Shown in pieces: positions 13,295 to 20,168 of a DNA stretch of 26,659 nt. Each line of letters begins with the position of its first letter. The first letter of the stretch is position 1. The DNA is taken from NCBI GenBank assembly GCA_934309345.1, contig CAKRDD010000030.1, positions 1-26,659 on the forward strand, in the 5' to 3' direction. A program made the translations under genes and the position numbers. Source of the stretch: an uncultured Mediterraneibacter sp. (GTDB lineage: Bacteria; Bacillota; Clostridia; Lachnospirales; Lachnospiraceae). The notes under the pieces were generated by a model. It saw only the letters and a program-made list of their open reading frames with translations, made no database searches and was not told the DNA's origin.

Positions 13295-14965
13295 TTATTT
13301 CTTCGGCAGTTTGAAAGAACTCTTCAGAGAAACAATACGGTTAAATACCAGATTCTCCGGTGTAGAATCCTTTGCATCGATACAGAAAAATCCGTTTCTT
13401 ACAAACTGGAAGCTATCATAAGCTTTCGCATCTGCAAAGCTTGGCTCCACATAAGCATCTTTGATAATCTTCAGAGAATTCGGATTCAGGTTCAGAGAAC
13501 CATCCTCTTTATTGTATACACCCTTCTCTTCATCTACAAGGTTCTCATACAGTCTTACTTCTGCTTTCTGTGCATATGGTGCCGGAACCCAATGAATTGT
13601 TCCTTTCACCTTACGTCCTGTGAAACCACTTCCAGCCTTTGTCTCAGGATCATAAGTACAGTGAACTTCTGTCACATTACCATTCTCATCCTTTACAAAG
13701 CTTTCACATTTCACAAAATATGCATGCATCAGACGAACTTCATTTCCCGGGAACAAACGGAAATATTTCTTTGGTGGTTCTTCCATGAAGTCATCTCTCT
13801 CGATGTAGAGTTCACGGCAGAACGGAACTTTACGCTGTCCAAGCTCTTCGTTCTCCAGATTGTTCGCAACATCCAGATATTCAACTTCTCCTTCCGGATA
13901 GTTGTCGATCACAAGCTTGATCGGATCAAGCACAGCCATCATACGGGAACGCTTCATCTTCAGATCCTCACGGATACAGTACTCAAGCATTGCATAATCA
14001 ACAGAGCTCTGGCTCTTGGAAATACCACACATATCAATAAACATCTTGATTGACTCCGGTGTGAATCCTCTTCTTCTGAGCGCTGCGATAGAAACCAGTC
14101 TTGGATCATCCCATCCATCAACAATCTTATCTTCTACGAGCTTCTTAATATAACGCTTTCCTGTTACAACATTCGTAAGATACAGTTTTGCGAACTCAAT
14201 CTGACGCGGTGGGTTCTCAAACTCACACTCTCTCACAACCCAGTCATAAAGCGGTCTGTGATCTTCAAACTCAAGTGTACAGATAGAATGTGTGATTCCC
14301 TCGATTGCATCCTCGATTGGATGAGCAAAATCATACATCGGATAGATACACCACTTATCACCTGTATTGTGATGTGTCATGCGAGCAACACGATAAATGA
14401 TCGGATCACGCATATTGATATTCGGTGATGCCATATCAATCTTTGCACGAAGCACTTTCTCTCCGTCAGCATACTTTCCGGCACGCATATTCTCAAAAAG
14501 CTCAAGGTTCTCCTCTACAGAGCGATTTCTATATGGACTTTCTTTTCCTGGTTCTGTAAGTGTTCCTCTATATTCACGCATCTGTTCTGCTGTAAGATCA
14601 CAGACAAATGCTTTTCCTTTCTTGATCAGCTTTACAGCACACTCATACATCTGATCAAAATAATCGGATGCGAAATAAAGATGATCCTTCCAGTCAGCAC
14701 CCAGCCACTTAATATCCTCTTTGATAGACTCAACAAATTCTGTCTTCTCCTTTGTCGGGTTCGTATCATCAAATCTCATATGGAATTCACCATTATACTT
14801 CTCTGCCAGTCCATAATTCAAAAGGATAGACTTCGCATGACCAATATGAAGGTATCCATTCGGCTCCGGTGGGAAACGGGTGCATACATGATCGTAAACT
14901 CCTTCTGCCAGATCCTTATCTATCTCCTGTTCAATAAAATTCTTTGAAACTGTTTCGTTCTCCAT
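13295..14965 (-). CDS. glnS: glutaminyl-tRNA synthetase
   Basis: This enzyme charges tRNA-Gln directly with glutamine. The 556-residue class I synthetase has the HIGH region PPEPNGYLHIGHAKS (near residue 40), the tRNA-binding WDDPRLVSIAALRRRGFTPESI segment, and the C-terminal anticodon beta-barrels (EVRLMHAYFV, GTIHWVPAP, LVDEEKGVYNKEDGSLN). The usual GlnRS VMSKRKL (KMSKS site) reads VVTGKRYIKKL, a variant seen in clostridial-type enzymes. GlnRS rather than GluRS is indicated by the overall match and the WDDPR-IAALRRRG block. Most Firmicutes instead use GatCAB; no gat genes are in this window. AGGAGGAAGAT precedes the ATG. A promoter lies 90 bases upstream and there is no T-box. Confidence 0.95.
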   Translation of the reverse strand: MENETVSKNFIEQEIDKDLAEGVYDHVCTRFPPEPNGYLHIGHAKSILLNYGLAEKYNGEFHMRFDDTNPTKEKTEFVESIKEDIKWLGADWKDHLYFASDYFDQMYECAVKLIKKGKAFVCDLTAEQMREYRGTLTEPGKESPYRNRSVEENLELFENMRAGKYADGEKVLRAKIDMASPNINMRDPIIYRVARMTHHNTGDKWCIYPMYDFAHPIEDAIEGITHSICTLEFEDHRPLYDWVVRECEFENPPRQIEFAKLYLTNVVTGKRYIKKLVEDKIVDGWDDPRLVSIAALRRRGFTPESIKMFIDMCGISKSQSSVDYAMLEYCIREDLKMKRSRMMAVLDPIKLVIDNYPEGEVEYLDVANNLENEELGQRKVPFCRELYIERDDFMEEPPKKYFRLFPGNEVRLMHAYFVKCESFVKDENGNVTEVHCTYDPETKAGSGFTGRKVKGTIHWVPAPYAQKAEVRLYENLVDEEKGVYNKEDGSLNLNPNSLKIIKDAYVEPSFADAKAYDSFQFVRNGFFCIDAKDSTPENLVFNRIVSLKSSFKLPKK

Positions 14966-15055
14966 ATCTTCCTCCTACTAACCATAAGTACCATCCGGAT
15001 GATCTGTCACATTCCTTCGGAAGTGTGATTTATCCTACAGGTTTTCATGCTCAAT

Positions 15056-15084
15056 ATCTTATCACATAAAAAGAACAACCACAA
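15056..15084 (-). promoter_or_regulatory. promoter of glnS
   Basis: Minus-strand TTGTGG (15079-15084), a 17-base spacer, then TAAGAT (15056-15061). The leader has one hairpin at about 15007-15029 (TCACA-C-TTCC / GGAATGTGA) and no T-box signature. Confidence 0.6.
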
Positions 15085-15104
15085 GAGATTCTTTTCGTCT
15101 CCCC

Positions 15105-15797
15105 TTACAGTCTGCCTTTTAACAATTCATAAGCCTGTGCCAGAATAGCTGCATGATCCACTGCAATTCCTCCACCTTCTTTTACAACATAATATTTTTC
15201 TCTGACCAATCCTGTCCGCTCCTTTTTCAGGATGACCGCATTTCTCTTCTGATCCTGATTTTGAATTGTCAGATGATATTCCGTCTTCTTCCATCCATCT
15301 TCTTCATATGCTGTCTCCGGTTTCATCTCTATCTCAAACCATGCCGCATCTGCCGCATCATCTCCGGCCTCCACACTTACATCCGACTCCTTTACAACAG
15401 AAAGATACGCACTTGTAATGATCCTTGCTCTCGGATCTCTCTGATAATCTCCATAACAGGCAAACTGTTCCACCGGAAGTCCGCTGACTCCGGTCTCTTC
15501 CTGCAATTCCCGCCTTGCTGTGTCCTCCAGATTCTCCCGTAAATTTACAAATCCTCCCGGAAGAGCCCAACATCCAATACTGGGATGATTTCCTCTCTTA
15601 ACCAAAAGCACTTTTAATCGTCCTTCTTCCAGTGCCTGTTCATCTTTATAAGAGAAAACAACCGTGTCTGTTGTGCAACACGGATTTTTATATCGATATG
15701 GATCATATTCTTCCAGAAATTCTTCCAGTGTCTGCCCTTTCCCATTCCGTTCTCCTGTCCCGTAAAATGGTGTGATGTCTTCTAAAAATGATGCCAT
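15105..15797 (-). CDS. Nudix hydrolase
   Basis: The Nudix box at residues 81-104 (GGFVNLRENL, then RRELQEETGV) matches G-x5-E-x7-R-E-U-x-E-E-x-G-U exactly. Nudix enzymes hydrolyse nucleoside diphosphates linked to other moieties. The 230-residue length, the N-terminal CCTTDTVVFSYKD lead-in, LPGGFV and the C-terminal helix DHAAILAQAYELLKGRL resemble the ADP-ribose pyrophosphatase / NrtR-like subgroup but without the HTH that NrtR carries, so a hydrolase is more likely than a regulator. The substrate cannot be assigned. AAGGAGAGGTTGAT precedes the ATG. It follows the small acidic gene by 24 bases and is probably co-transcribed with it. Confidence 0.92.
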   Translation of the reverse strand: MASFLEDITPFYGTGERNGKGQTLEEFLEEYDPYRYKNPCCTTDTVVFSYKDEQALEEGRLKVLLVKRGNHPSIGCWALPGGFVNLRENLEDTARRELQEETGVSGLPVEQFACYGDYQRDPRARIITSAYLSVVKESDVSVEAGDDAADAAWFEIEMKPETAYEEDGWKKTEYHLTIQNQDQKRNAVILKKERTGLVREKYYVVKEGGGIAVDHAAILAQAYELLKGRL

Positions 15798-15821
15798 ATC
15801 AACCTCTCCTTTTCACTTCAT

Positions 15822-16178
15822 TCAAAGCACTCCAAACATACTCACCGGCTCAAAAAAACGACCGATTTCTGTCAAGAGATTTGCAAAATAAACACAAGTT
15901 CCTGCTTCTGCTTCCGGATGTGATCCTTGAAAATCATAACACTGCACTCCCACAAGCGGTGCATGTGCTTTCTCCCAATCCCGTTCCAGAATCTCATGGA
16001 TCTGTTCTTCATCCTCTTCGCCAACCCGAAGAAAAATCTCGATGTTCTGCCTCATCGTATCAAAAAAATGATAAAATTCCGGAAGATATTCTTCCATCTC
16101 CCATACAAACTCTGTAAATGTCTGTAACACATCTTTCAGTTCTTTTAGTTCACTTGTTTCATAATTCTTTTCACTCAT
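15822..16178 (-). CDS. hypothetical acidic protein
   Basis: The 118-residue, acidic, probably mostly helical protein is not recognised. Visible stretches are ELKELKDVLQTFTEFVWEME, FYHFFDTMRQNIEIFLRVGE and a C-terminal part HAPLVGVQCYDFQGSHPEA with two Cys. There are no membrane spans or signal. The ATG at 16178 has AAGGGGAAGCCGT upstream; the longer frame to 16274 would run through the promoter region. It is first of a likely two-gene unit with the Nudix gene, a pairing that may reflect only co-transcription. Confidence 0.78.
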   Translation of the reverse strand: MSEKNYETSELKELKDVLQTFTEFVWEMEEYLPEFYHFFDTMRQNIEIFLRVGEEDEEQIHEILERDWEKAHAPLVGVQCYDFQGSHPEAEAGTCVYFANLLTEIGRFFEPVSMFGVL

Positions 16179-16233
16179 ACGGCTTCCCCTTCTGCAGAAC
16201 CCGTCACCTTGAATCACCACTTCAATCAAATTC

Positions 16234-16261
16234 AGTATAACATATTTTATAACAAGTGAAA
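16234..16261 (-). promoter_or_regulatory. promoter of the 15822-16178 gene
   Basis: Minus-strand TTTCAC (16256-16261), a 16-base spacer, then TATACT (16234-16239). Confidence 0.5.
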
Positions 16262-16386
16262 GAATTCTCAACAAGGAATTGAATTTTTTCTTTTATAATA
16301 GGATGATACAATATTCTCCCCCAGACTACAAGGCTCTTGAGACATCTTTTGCCAATAGTCTTTTGTTATTATGCCACATTTTTATA

Positions 16387-16415
16387 TTGTTTTTCTTTTT
16401 GTTGTACCGTATAAT
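16387..16415 (+). promoter_or_regulatory. promoter of Uma2 relic
   Basis: TTGTTT (16387-16392), a 17-base spacer, then TATAAT (16410-16415), 26 bases ahead of the ATG. Confidence 0.6.
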
Positions 16416-16440
16416 CAAAATCAAAAAAGGACGTGAGCAT

Positions 16441-16708
16441 ATGCCATTACCAAAATCAAATAACTATACAATCGAAGACATCTACGCTCTTCCCGATGGA
16501 CAGCGTGCAGAACTGATTGACGGTCAGATTTACGATATGGCACCACCAAGCCCCTTCCACCAGAAACTGGTAATGGAGCTTTCCGCAACTCTTCGTGATT
16601 ATATCAAAAAGAATGGCGGATCGTGCAAAGTTTACCCTACTCCATTTTGAGATTTCTGTTGGAATCTATAAAGATTTGAAGATCTGCATCGCGAATCTGC
16701 TGAAATAA
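16441..16708 (+). pseudogene. Uma2-family (DUF820) endonuclease relic with internal deletion
   Basis: The ATG at 16441 (AAAGGA nine bases upstream) opens a frame with the Uma2 N-terminus: YTIEDIYALPDGQRAELIDGQIYDMAPPSPFHQKLVMELSA in pieces, ending VYPTPF and a stop at 16648-16650. Intact Uma2 proteins run to about 180-190 residues, with the PD-(D/E)XK-type catalytic residues in the missing middle. Directly after the break, in a different frame, 16651-16708 reads like a Uma2 C-terminus (EISVGIYKDLKI, then IANLLK stop). So roughly 100 codons were deleted with a frame change. The product would lack the catalytic core. The promoter and ribosome site remain intact, which suggests recent decay. Confidence 0.75.
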
Positions 16709-16792
16709 AATAACCTGCGCCAATATGAACAATCAGTTGGAAGAAACGCATATTCGATAATCAATTTTTATTTTGTTTTTTCAAGCGAATAC

Positions 16793-16821
16793 TTGACAAG
16801 ACTTTCACATATGATTATAAT
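16793..16821 (+). promoter_or_regulatory. consensus promoter of the abi-associated RNA
   Basis: TTGACA (16793-16798), a 17-base spacer, then TATAAT (16816-16821): both hexamers perfect, the strongest promoter in the window. Transcription should start near 16828. Confidence 0.9.
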
Positions 16822-16894
16822 GCTAATTGAATTAGCGAATGACTGCTGTGCGGTCGCAAGAGAGTCTTGGAATTATATTCCAAGGCTCTTTTTG
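16822..16894 (+). ncRNA. structured small RNA upstream of Abi/HEPN gene, probable abiF-type RNA
   Basis: Between a perfect promoter and the Abi ribosome site lie three consecutive hairpins. They are GCTAAT-TGA-ATTAGC (16822-16836, partly upstream of the predicted start), GACTGC-TGT-GCGGTC (16841-16855), and a 13-pair AGAGUCUUGGAAU/AUUCCAAGGCUCU stem with loop TAT (16861-16889) followed by UUUUU. The last is a strong terminator, so most transcripts should end as a 60-70-base RNA and only read-through reaches the toxin-like gene. A conserved 'abiF' RNA motif is described upstream of abiF genes, and RNA antitoxins have been proposed for AbiF HEPN proteins. Layout fits, but I could not compare with the consensus. 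No tandem repeats are present, so it is not a ToxIN-type antitoxin. Confidence 0.62.
16861..16894 (+). terminator. terminator between small RNA and Abi gene
   Basis: A 13-pair stem (16861-16873 with 16877-16889, one U-G) has a three-base loop and runs into TTTTT. It ends 23 bases before the Abi ATG. Confidence 0.88.
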
Positions 16895-16916
16895 CATTTA
16901 GGAGGTACAAAAGATA

Positions 16917-17972
16917 ATGGATGAAATACTTTATACAACTCCAAAAGAACAAATACAAAAACTGAAATCACAAAACCTTATCATTGAAGACGAACCATTA
17001 GCAGAAGAAGTTTTGAATTTATTCGGGTATTCTAATTTGATTAAAAGTTACAGAGAACCTTACATGATAGTTTCTAATGGACATAAAATTTATCGTTCCG
17101 GAGTGACTTTCAATCAATTACTTTCATTATATACCCTTGATAAAAATTTAAGGAACTCTGTTATGGCCGCTATGATAGATTTAGAAGAACACATAAAAGA
17201 AGTTTCTGCCAATGTTATTGCTCATTCTTTTGGTACACAACCTGATGAATATTTGGATTTCCGTAACTATAGTAATAAAAGAAAACGGAAATACCGTTTC
17301 ACACTAAAAGGAATTTTAGATACACTGAAAGCTACTTTAGATACCGATAAAGATCCTATTCATCATTATAAAACAGAACACGGGATCGTCCCTCCTTGGA
17401 TTTTATTTAAAAGTGTCTATTTTAGTACGATGGTAAACTACATTGATCAATTTAAGATTGCTCAAAAAAATGAAATGATTGACAGATTATATAATCTCAC
17501 AAACCTTCAAATTGATTACGTGGCTGCCAGGAAACTATTGATTGACACACTCTCTATTTGCATGGAATATCGAAATTTAGCTGCACATGGTGGACGAACC
17601 TATAATTATATATGTCACAGCTTACTTCGATCGGATGAAATATTTACATGTGATCAAAATATATCAGCATCTGGATTCAGCCAGCTTATATTTATATTAG
17701 ATTTATTAAACTATAAAAATCCTTGTTATCTTTTAAGGCATGCATTAAATGTTGAAGTGAACAGACACTGCAACGACTACCCGCAAGATGTTACGTACCT
17801 TGGTCAAATATTAAATATTGATATTGTGCCACATTCCATTGTATATGTATCTGGCACAAGTAATAAATACCATACTAATCCTTATTGTAGTGGTATTAAA
17901 AATTCCATTCCTTTGGAATTAGATGAAGCAAAATTGCAAAATTACATACCATGTAAGCGTTGTGTTCAATAA
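16917..17972 (+). CDS. Abi family (Abi_2, AbiD/AbiF-type) HEPN protein with C-terminal Cys/His domain
   Basis: The 351-residue protein has the Abi_2 order: N-terminal FGYSNLIKSYREPY (35-49), TFNQLLSLYTLDKNLRNSVMAAMIDLEEHIK in pieces (64-94), VPPWILFKSVYFSTMVN (158-174), and the HEPN active-site motif EYRNLAAH with R219 and H224 (R-x4-H). HEPN domains of this kind cut RNA, and Abi proteins give abortive phage resistance. Residues 306-351 are an extra domain with YH-x4-C (H319, C324) and CKRC (C346, C349), a likely zinc site, similar to small Cys/His tails on other nucleases. AGGAGG 11 bases upstream supports the ATG. It is visibly AT-richer than its neighbours, runs opposite to them, and lies between a Uma2 relic and tRNA-Thr: probable horizontal acquisition. 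The toxin role is inferred. Confidence 0.88.
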   Translation: MDEILYTTPKEQIQKLKSQNLIIEDEPLAEEVLNLFGYSNLIKSYREPYMIVSNGHKIYRSGVTFNQLLSLYTLDKNLRNSVMAAMIDLEEHIKEVSANVIAHSFGTQPDEYLDFRNYSNKRKRKYRFTLKGILDTLKATLDTDKDPIHHYKTEHGIVPPWILFKSVYFSTMVNYIDQFKIAQKNEMIDRLYNLTNLQIDYVAARKLLIDTLSICMEYRNLAAHGGRTYNYICHSLLRSDEIFTCDQNISASGFSQLIFILDLLNYKNPCYLLRHALNVEVNRHCNDYPQDVTYLGQILNIDIVPHSIVYVSGTSNKYHTNPYCSGIKNSIPLELDEAKLQNYIPCKRCVQ

Positions 17973-18019
17973 AAATTTTGTAGTCTGCCCCCTTTTTGCC
18001 CCTTTTTGGAATTTTCAGC

Positions 18020-18063
18020 AAAAGAAAAGCCCCGGAAACACCGCATTTACGGCACTTCCGGGG
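18020..18063 (-). terminator. terminator of tRNA-Thr
   Basis: On the minus strand CCCCGGAA (18063-18056) pairs with TTCCGGGG (18037-18030), with an inner CCG/CGG helix, followed by CTTTTCTTTT. It starts 11 bases past the tRNA 3' end. Confidence 0.88.
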
Positions 18064-18074
18064 AAAGGTTCAAA

Positions 18075-18146
18075 GCTGTCTAGGGGACTTGAACCCCCGA
18101 CCTCCGCCTTACCAAGGCGACGCGCTACCGACTGCGCCAAGACAGC
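18075..18146 (-). tRNA. tRNA-Thr (anticodon GGT)
   Basis: The acceptor strands GCTGTCT (18146-18140) and AGACAGC (18081-18075) pair over seven bases. The anticodon arm is TCGCC-TTGGTAA-GGCGG, giving anticodon GGT after U33. The T-arm contains GGTTCAAGTCC. All arms are canonical and CCA is not encoded. It has its own promoter and terminator; the Abi gene lies just beyond its 3' end. Confidence 0.97.
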
Positions 18147-18175
18147 TTATTGCGTTCCAACAGAACGCAAAATTA

Positions 18176-18204
18176 AATATACACTACTTGAGTTTGATTG
18201 TCAA
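18176..18204 (-). promoter_or_regulatory. promoter of tRNA-Thr
   Basis: Minus-strand TTGACA (18199-18204), a 17-base spacer, then TATATT (18176-18181), directly after the dtd stop. A TTGCGTTC/GAACGCAA hairpin (18150-18170) precedes the mature 5' end. Confidence 0.85.
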
Positions 18205-18205
18205 G

Positions 18206-18652
18206 TTAAAGCTGATCTGAATCCAGCAAAATCGTGAATGGCCCGTCATTGAGCAGCTGAACTTTCATATCAGCTCCAAACTCTCCGGTCTGTACTTCCT
18301 CCACTGATTCCCTGCATTTTTCAATGATATATTCATACATTTCATTCGCTAGATCCGGTTTTCCTGCTTCGATAAAGCTTGGTCTGTTTCCTCTCTTACA
18401 GTTTGCATATAACGTAAACTGTGAAACCAGGAGAAGACCTCCGCCCACATCAGCAAGCGAAAGATTTGTCTTTCCCTGTTCATCTTCAAAGATACGGAGT
18501 CCGATCATTTTTCGTATCATTTTGTCTGCAAGCTCTTTCGTATCTGTATCAGCTACTCCAATCAGGACAAGATAACCTTTTCTAATCTTTCCCGATATCT
18601 CGCCATCAATCGTTACAGATGCCTCTGTTACTCTTTGTATTACAAATCTCAT
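18206..18652 (-). CDS. dtd: D-aminoacyl-tRNA deacylase
   Basis: DTD removes D-amino acids (and glycine from mischarged tRNA-Ala), acting as a chirality proofreader. The 148 residues show the family core: N-terminal MRFVIQRVTEASVTIDGEI, LLVSQFTLYANCKRGNRPSF (the SQFTL active-site block) and the C-terminal NDGPFTILLD with the conserved Gly-Pro. AGAGG seven bases upstream selects the ATG at 18652. The gene begins two bases after the CPBP stop and is last in the cysE-sigH transcript. I see no terminator between dtd and the tRNA-Thr promoter. Confidence 0.96.
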   Translation of the reverse strand: MRFVIQRVTEASVTIDGEISGKIRKGYLVLIGVADTDTKELADKMIRKMIGLRIFEDEQGKTNLSLADVGGGLLLVSQFTLYANCKRGNRPSFIEAGKPDLANEMYEYIIEKCRESVEEVQTGEFGADMKVQLLNDGPFTILLDSDQL

Positions 18653-18654
18653 CT

Positions 18655-19497
18655 TCAAACCTCTGTTTTTTTATTATTCGTTGTCAGACAGATCAACGTC
18701 ACAGCACTCACTGTCATCGGAATACTGACCAAGATAATCATTCCCATTACTATTTCCGGAAGGAATCTGCTCTCAAGATCTACGATCAGCGTTCCCATCA
18801 GATTATAGAACATGTGCATCAGCATGGATGCCGCCAGGGTATTATAGCGATACGCCACAAATCCAAGTGCGAACCCAAGAAGTGCCGCATAGATCCCCTG
18901 TACGAGATTCTGATGGAATACTCCAAACAGAACCGCCTGTACAACATTCACCAGAATCCAATGCATTCCGGCGCGTTCAAGATATTTCTGAATCAATCCC
19001 CTGAAAATCAGCTCTTCCACAAGAGGTGGAAGAATCAATGTACTGAGGACCCACATCAGCGAATATTCTGTCAGACCGGAATTTTCTATCAGATTCTGAT
19101 AATTATCCATCGCATCCGGAAGTGCCTGTGCTACGATTGCCAGTATAATACTGGTCACATGTATCATACCAAAGGTAAACATCGTGATTAAAACGCATCC
19201 GTCCAAACCGACTCTTCTGCATTTTCTGGGAATCGCACGGATTCCACCTTCACGTGACTGGAAAGCAATATAATACCATAAAGCAGGAATGGGCAGAACC
19301 ATAAGGTACAAAATTGCCGATACTAGATTCAAATGACTCATCAGAAACTCATAAACTGCCATTGTTCCATTGTTTCCCATAAGCAGAGACCCGCCAATTG
19401 CGGCCAGGTAGGAAATAATATATCCGAATTTGTTAAAGCAGATCATGATCACCAGAAAGACTGCAAGTGCCAAAAGGTAATTGTATTTTTTCTTCAT
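18655..19497 (-). CDS. CPBP family intramembrane glutamic endopeptidase
   Basis: This is a CAAX-protease/bacteriocin-processing type membrane protein (PF02517). The 280 residues carry about eight spans. The two signature motifs are VEELIFRG (EExxxR) around residue 165 and FGVFHQNLVQ (the FxxxH motif) about 35 residues later, with the MLMHMFYN third motif. Substrates are unknown; members serve bacteriocin immunity or processing. AAAGGAGAAATACGG precedes the ATG at 19497. It lies 13 bases downstream of sigH and two bases ahead of dtd, so it is embedded in the housekeeping operon. It occupies the position where rpmG/secE/nusG follow sigH in Bacillus. Confidence 0.93.
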   Translation of the reverse strand: MKKKYNYLLALAVFLVIMICFNKFGYIISYLAAIGGSLLMGNNGTMAVYEFLMSHLNLVSAILYLMVLPIPALWYYIAFQSREGGIRAIPRKCRRVGLDGCVLITMFTFGMIHVTSIILAIVAQALPDAMDNYQNLIENSGLTEYSLMWVLSTLILPPLVEELIFRGLIQKYLERAGMHWILVNVVQAVLFGVFHQNLVQGIYAALLGFALGFVAYRYNTLAASMLMHMFYNLMGTLIVDLESRFLPEIVMGMIILVSIPMTVSAVTLICLTTNNKKTEV

Positions 19498-19510
19498 CCG
19501 TATTTCTCCT

Positions 19511-20122
19511 TTACGGCAGAATCTTTTGTGCTTTTGTCTTAATCCTCTGAAGTGCATTATCCACTGACTTCGGACTCTTTCCAAGTAATTCCGCAATCGT
19601 CCGATAATCCGTTCCCATTAAGTGCAGGTAAAGAACATGATTTTCTAATGGACTGAGCAACTCTTTAAGTTGTTCCGCAAAAGCTTCTGTATATTCTTTT
19701 CCAAAATAAAGAACTTCCGGATCATTCTCCTTCGATGATTCAATCGTGTCGATCAGGGGAAGGCTTCTCCCTTCTCCTTCCTGCTCGCTGTCTTCATAAA
19801 GCGAAACATAAGAATTCAAAGGAAGATGCTTTTTTCGATTAGAGGCCTCGATTGCCGAGTACATCTGTCTGGAGACACAAAGTTCTGCAAAGCTTGAAAA
19901 GGATGTTTTCTGTGTTTCATCAAAATCCCGCACTGCTTTGATCAGACCGATCATTCCTTCCTGGATCAGATCTTCGTTCTCTCCCCCAAGCAGATACATT
20001 GCACGCGCTTTCTTCCTTACCATGGATTTATATTTCACCATCAGGTAATCCATAATCTCCTGGTTTCCATTCTTGTAATCACATAAAAGCTGCTCATCTG
20101 TCATTCTGTCATACTTACTCAT
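19511..20122 (-). CDS. sigH: RNA polymerase sigma-H (Spo0H-type)
   Basis: Sigma-H directs early-sporulation and stationary-phase transcription. The 203 residues contain region 2 (NEDLIQEGMIGLIKAVRDFDET, FSSFAELCVSRQM) and a region 4 helix-turn-helix (YRTIAELLGKSPKSVDNALQRIK), the latter nearly diagnostic for SigH. AGGTGA seven bases before the ATG at 20122 decides the start; a GTG 21 bases upstream is less likely. It lies 46 bases downstream of rlmB, matching the conserved cysE-cysS-mrnC-rlmB-sigH order of Firmicutes, which strongly supports the assignment. Confidence 0.95.
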   Translation of the reverse strand: MSKYDRMTDEQLLCDYKNGNQEIMDYLMVKYKSMVRKKARAMYLLGGENEDLIQEGMIGLIKAVRDFDETQKTSFSSFAELCVSRQMYSAIEASNRKKHLPLNSYVSLYEDSEQEGEGRSLPLIDTIESSKENDPEVLYFGKEYTEAFAEQLKELLSPLENHVLYLHLMGTDYRTIAELLGKSPKSVDNALQRIKTKAQKILP

Positions 20123-20168
20123 CCGATTATCACCTGTTATCACTCATTTCTCGAGCAATACTCATATT

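Noticed and set aside
14966..15055. T-box ahead of glnS
   Set aside because: No TGGNACCGCG-type core and no terminator; only a short hairpin is visible.
16822..16894. Type III (ToxIN-like) antitoxin repeats ahead of the Abi gene
   Set aside because: The leader has no tandem repeats, and the protein has an HEPN motif rather than a ToxN fold.
17988..18009. CCCCCTTTTTG / CCCCTTTTTGG tandem repeat after the Abi gene
   Set aside because: A short low-complexity run; no further copies, so neither an array nor an att core can be claimed.
17973..18146. tRNA-Thr as attachment site of an integrated island carrying the Abi gene
   Set aside because: I found no repeated copy of the tRNA 3' end on the far side and no integrase; proximity alone is not enough.
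18150..18170. Terminator after dtd
   Set aside because: The TTGCGTTC/GAACGCAA hairpin has no U tail on the minus strand and lies inside the tRNA-Thr precursor leader.
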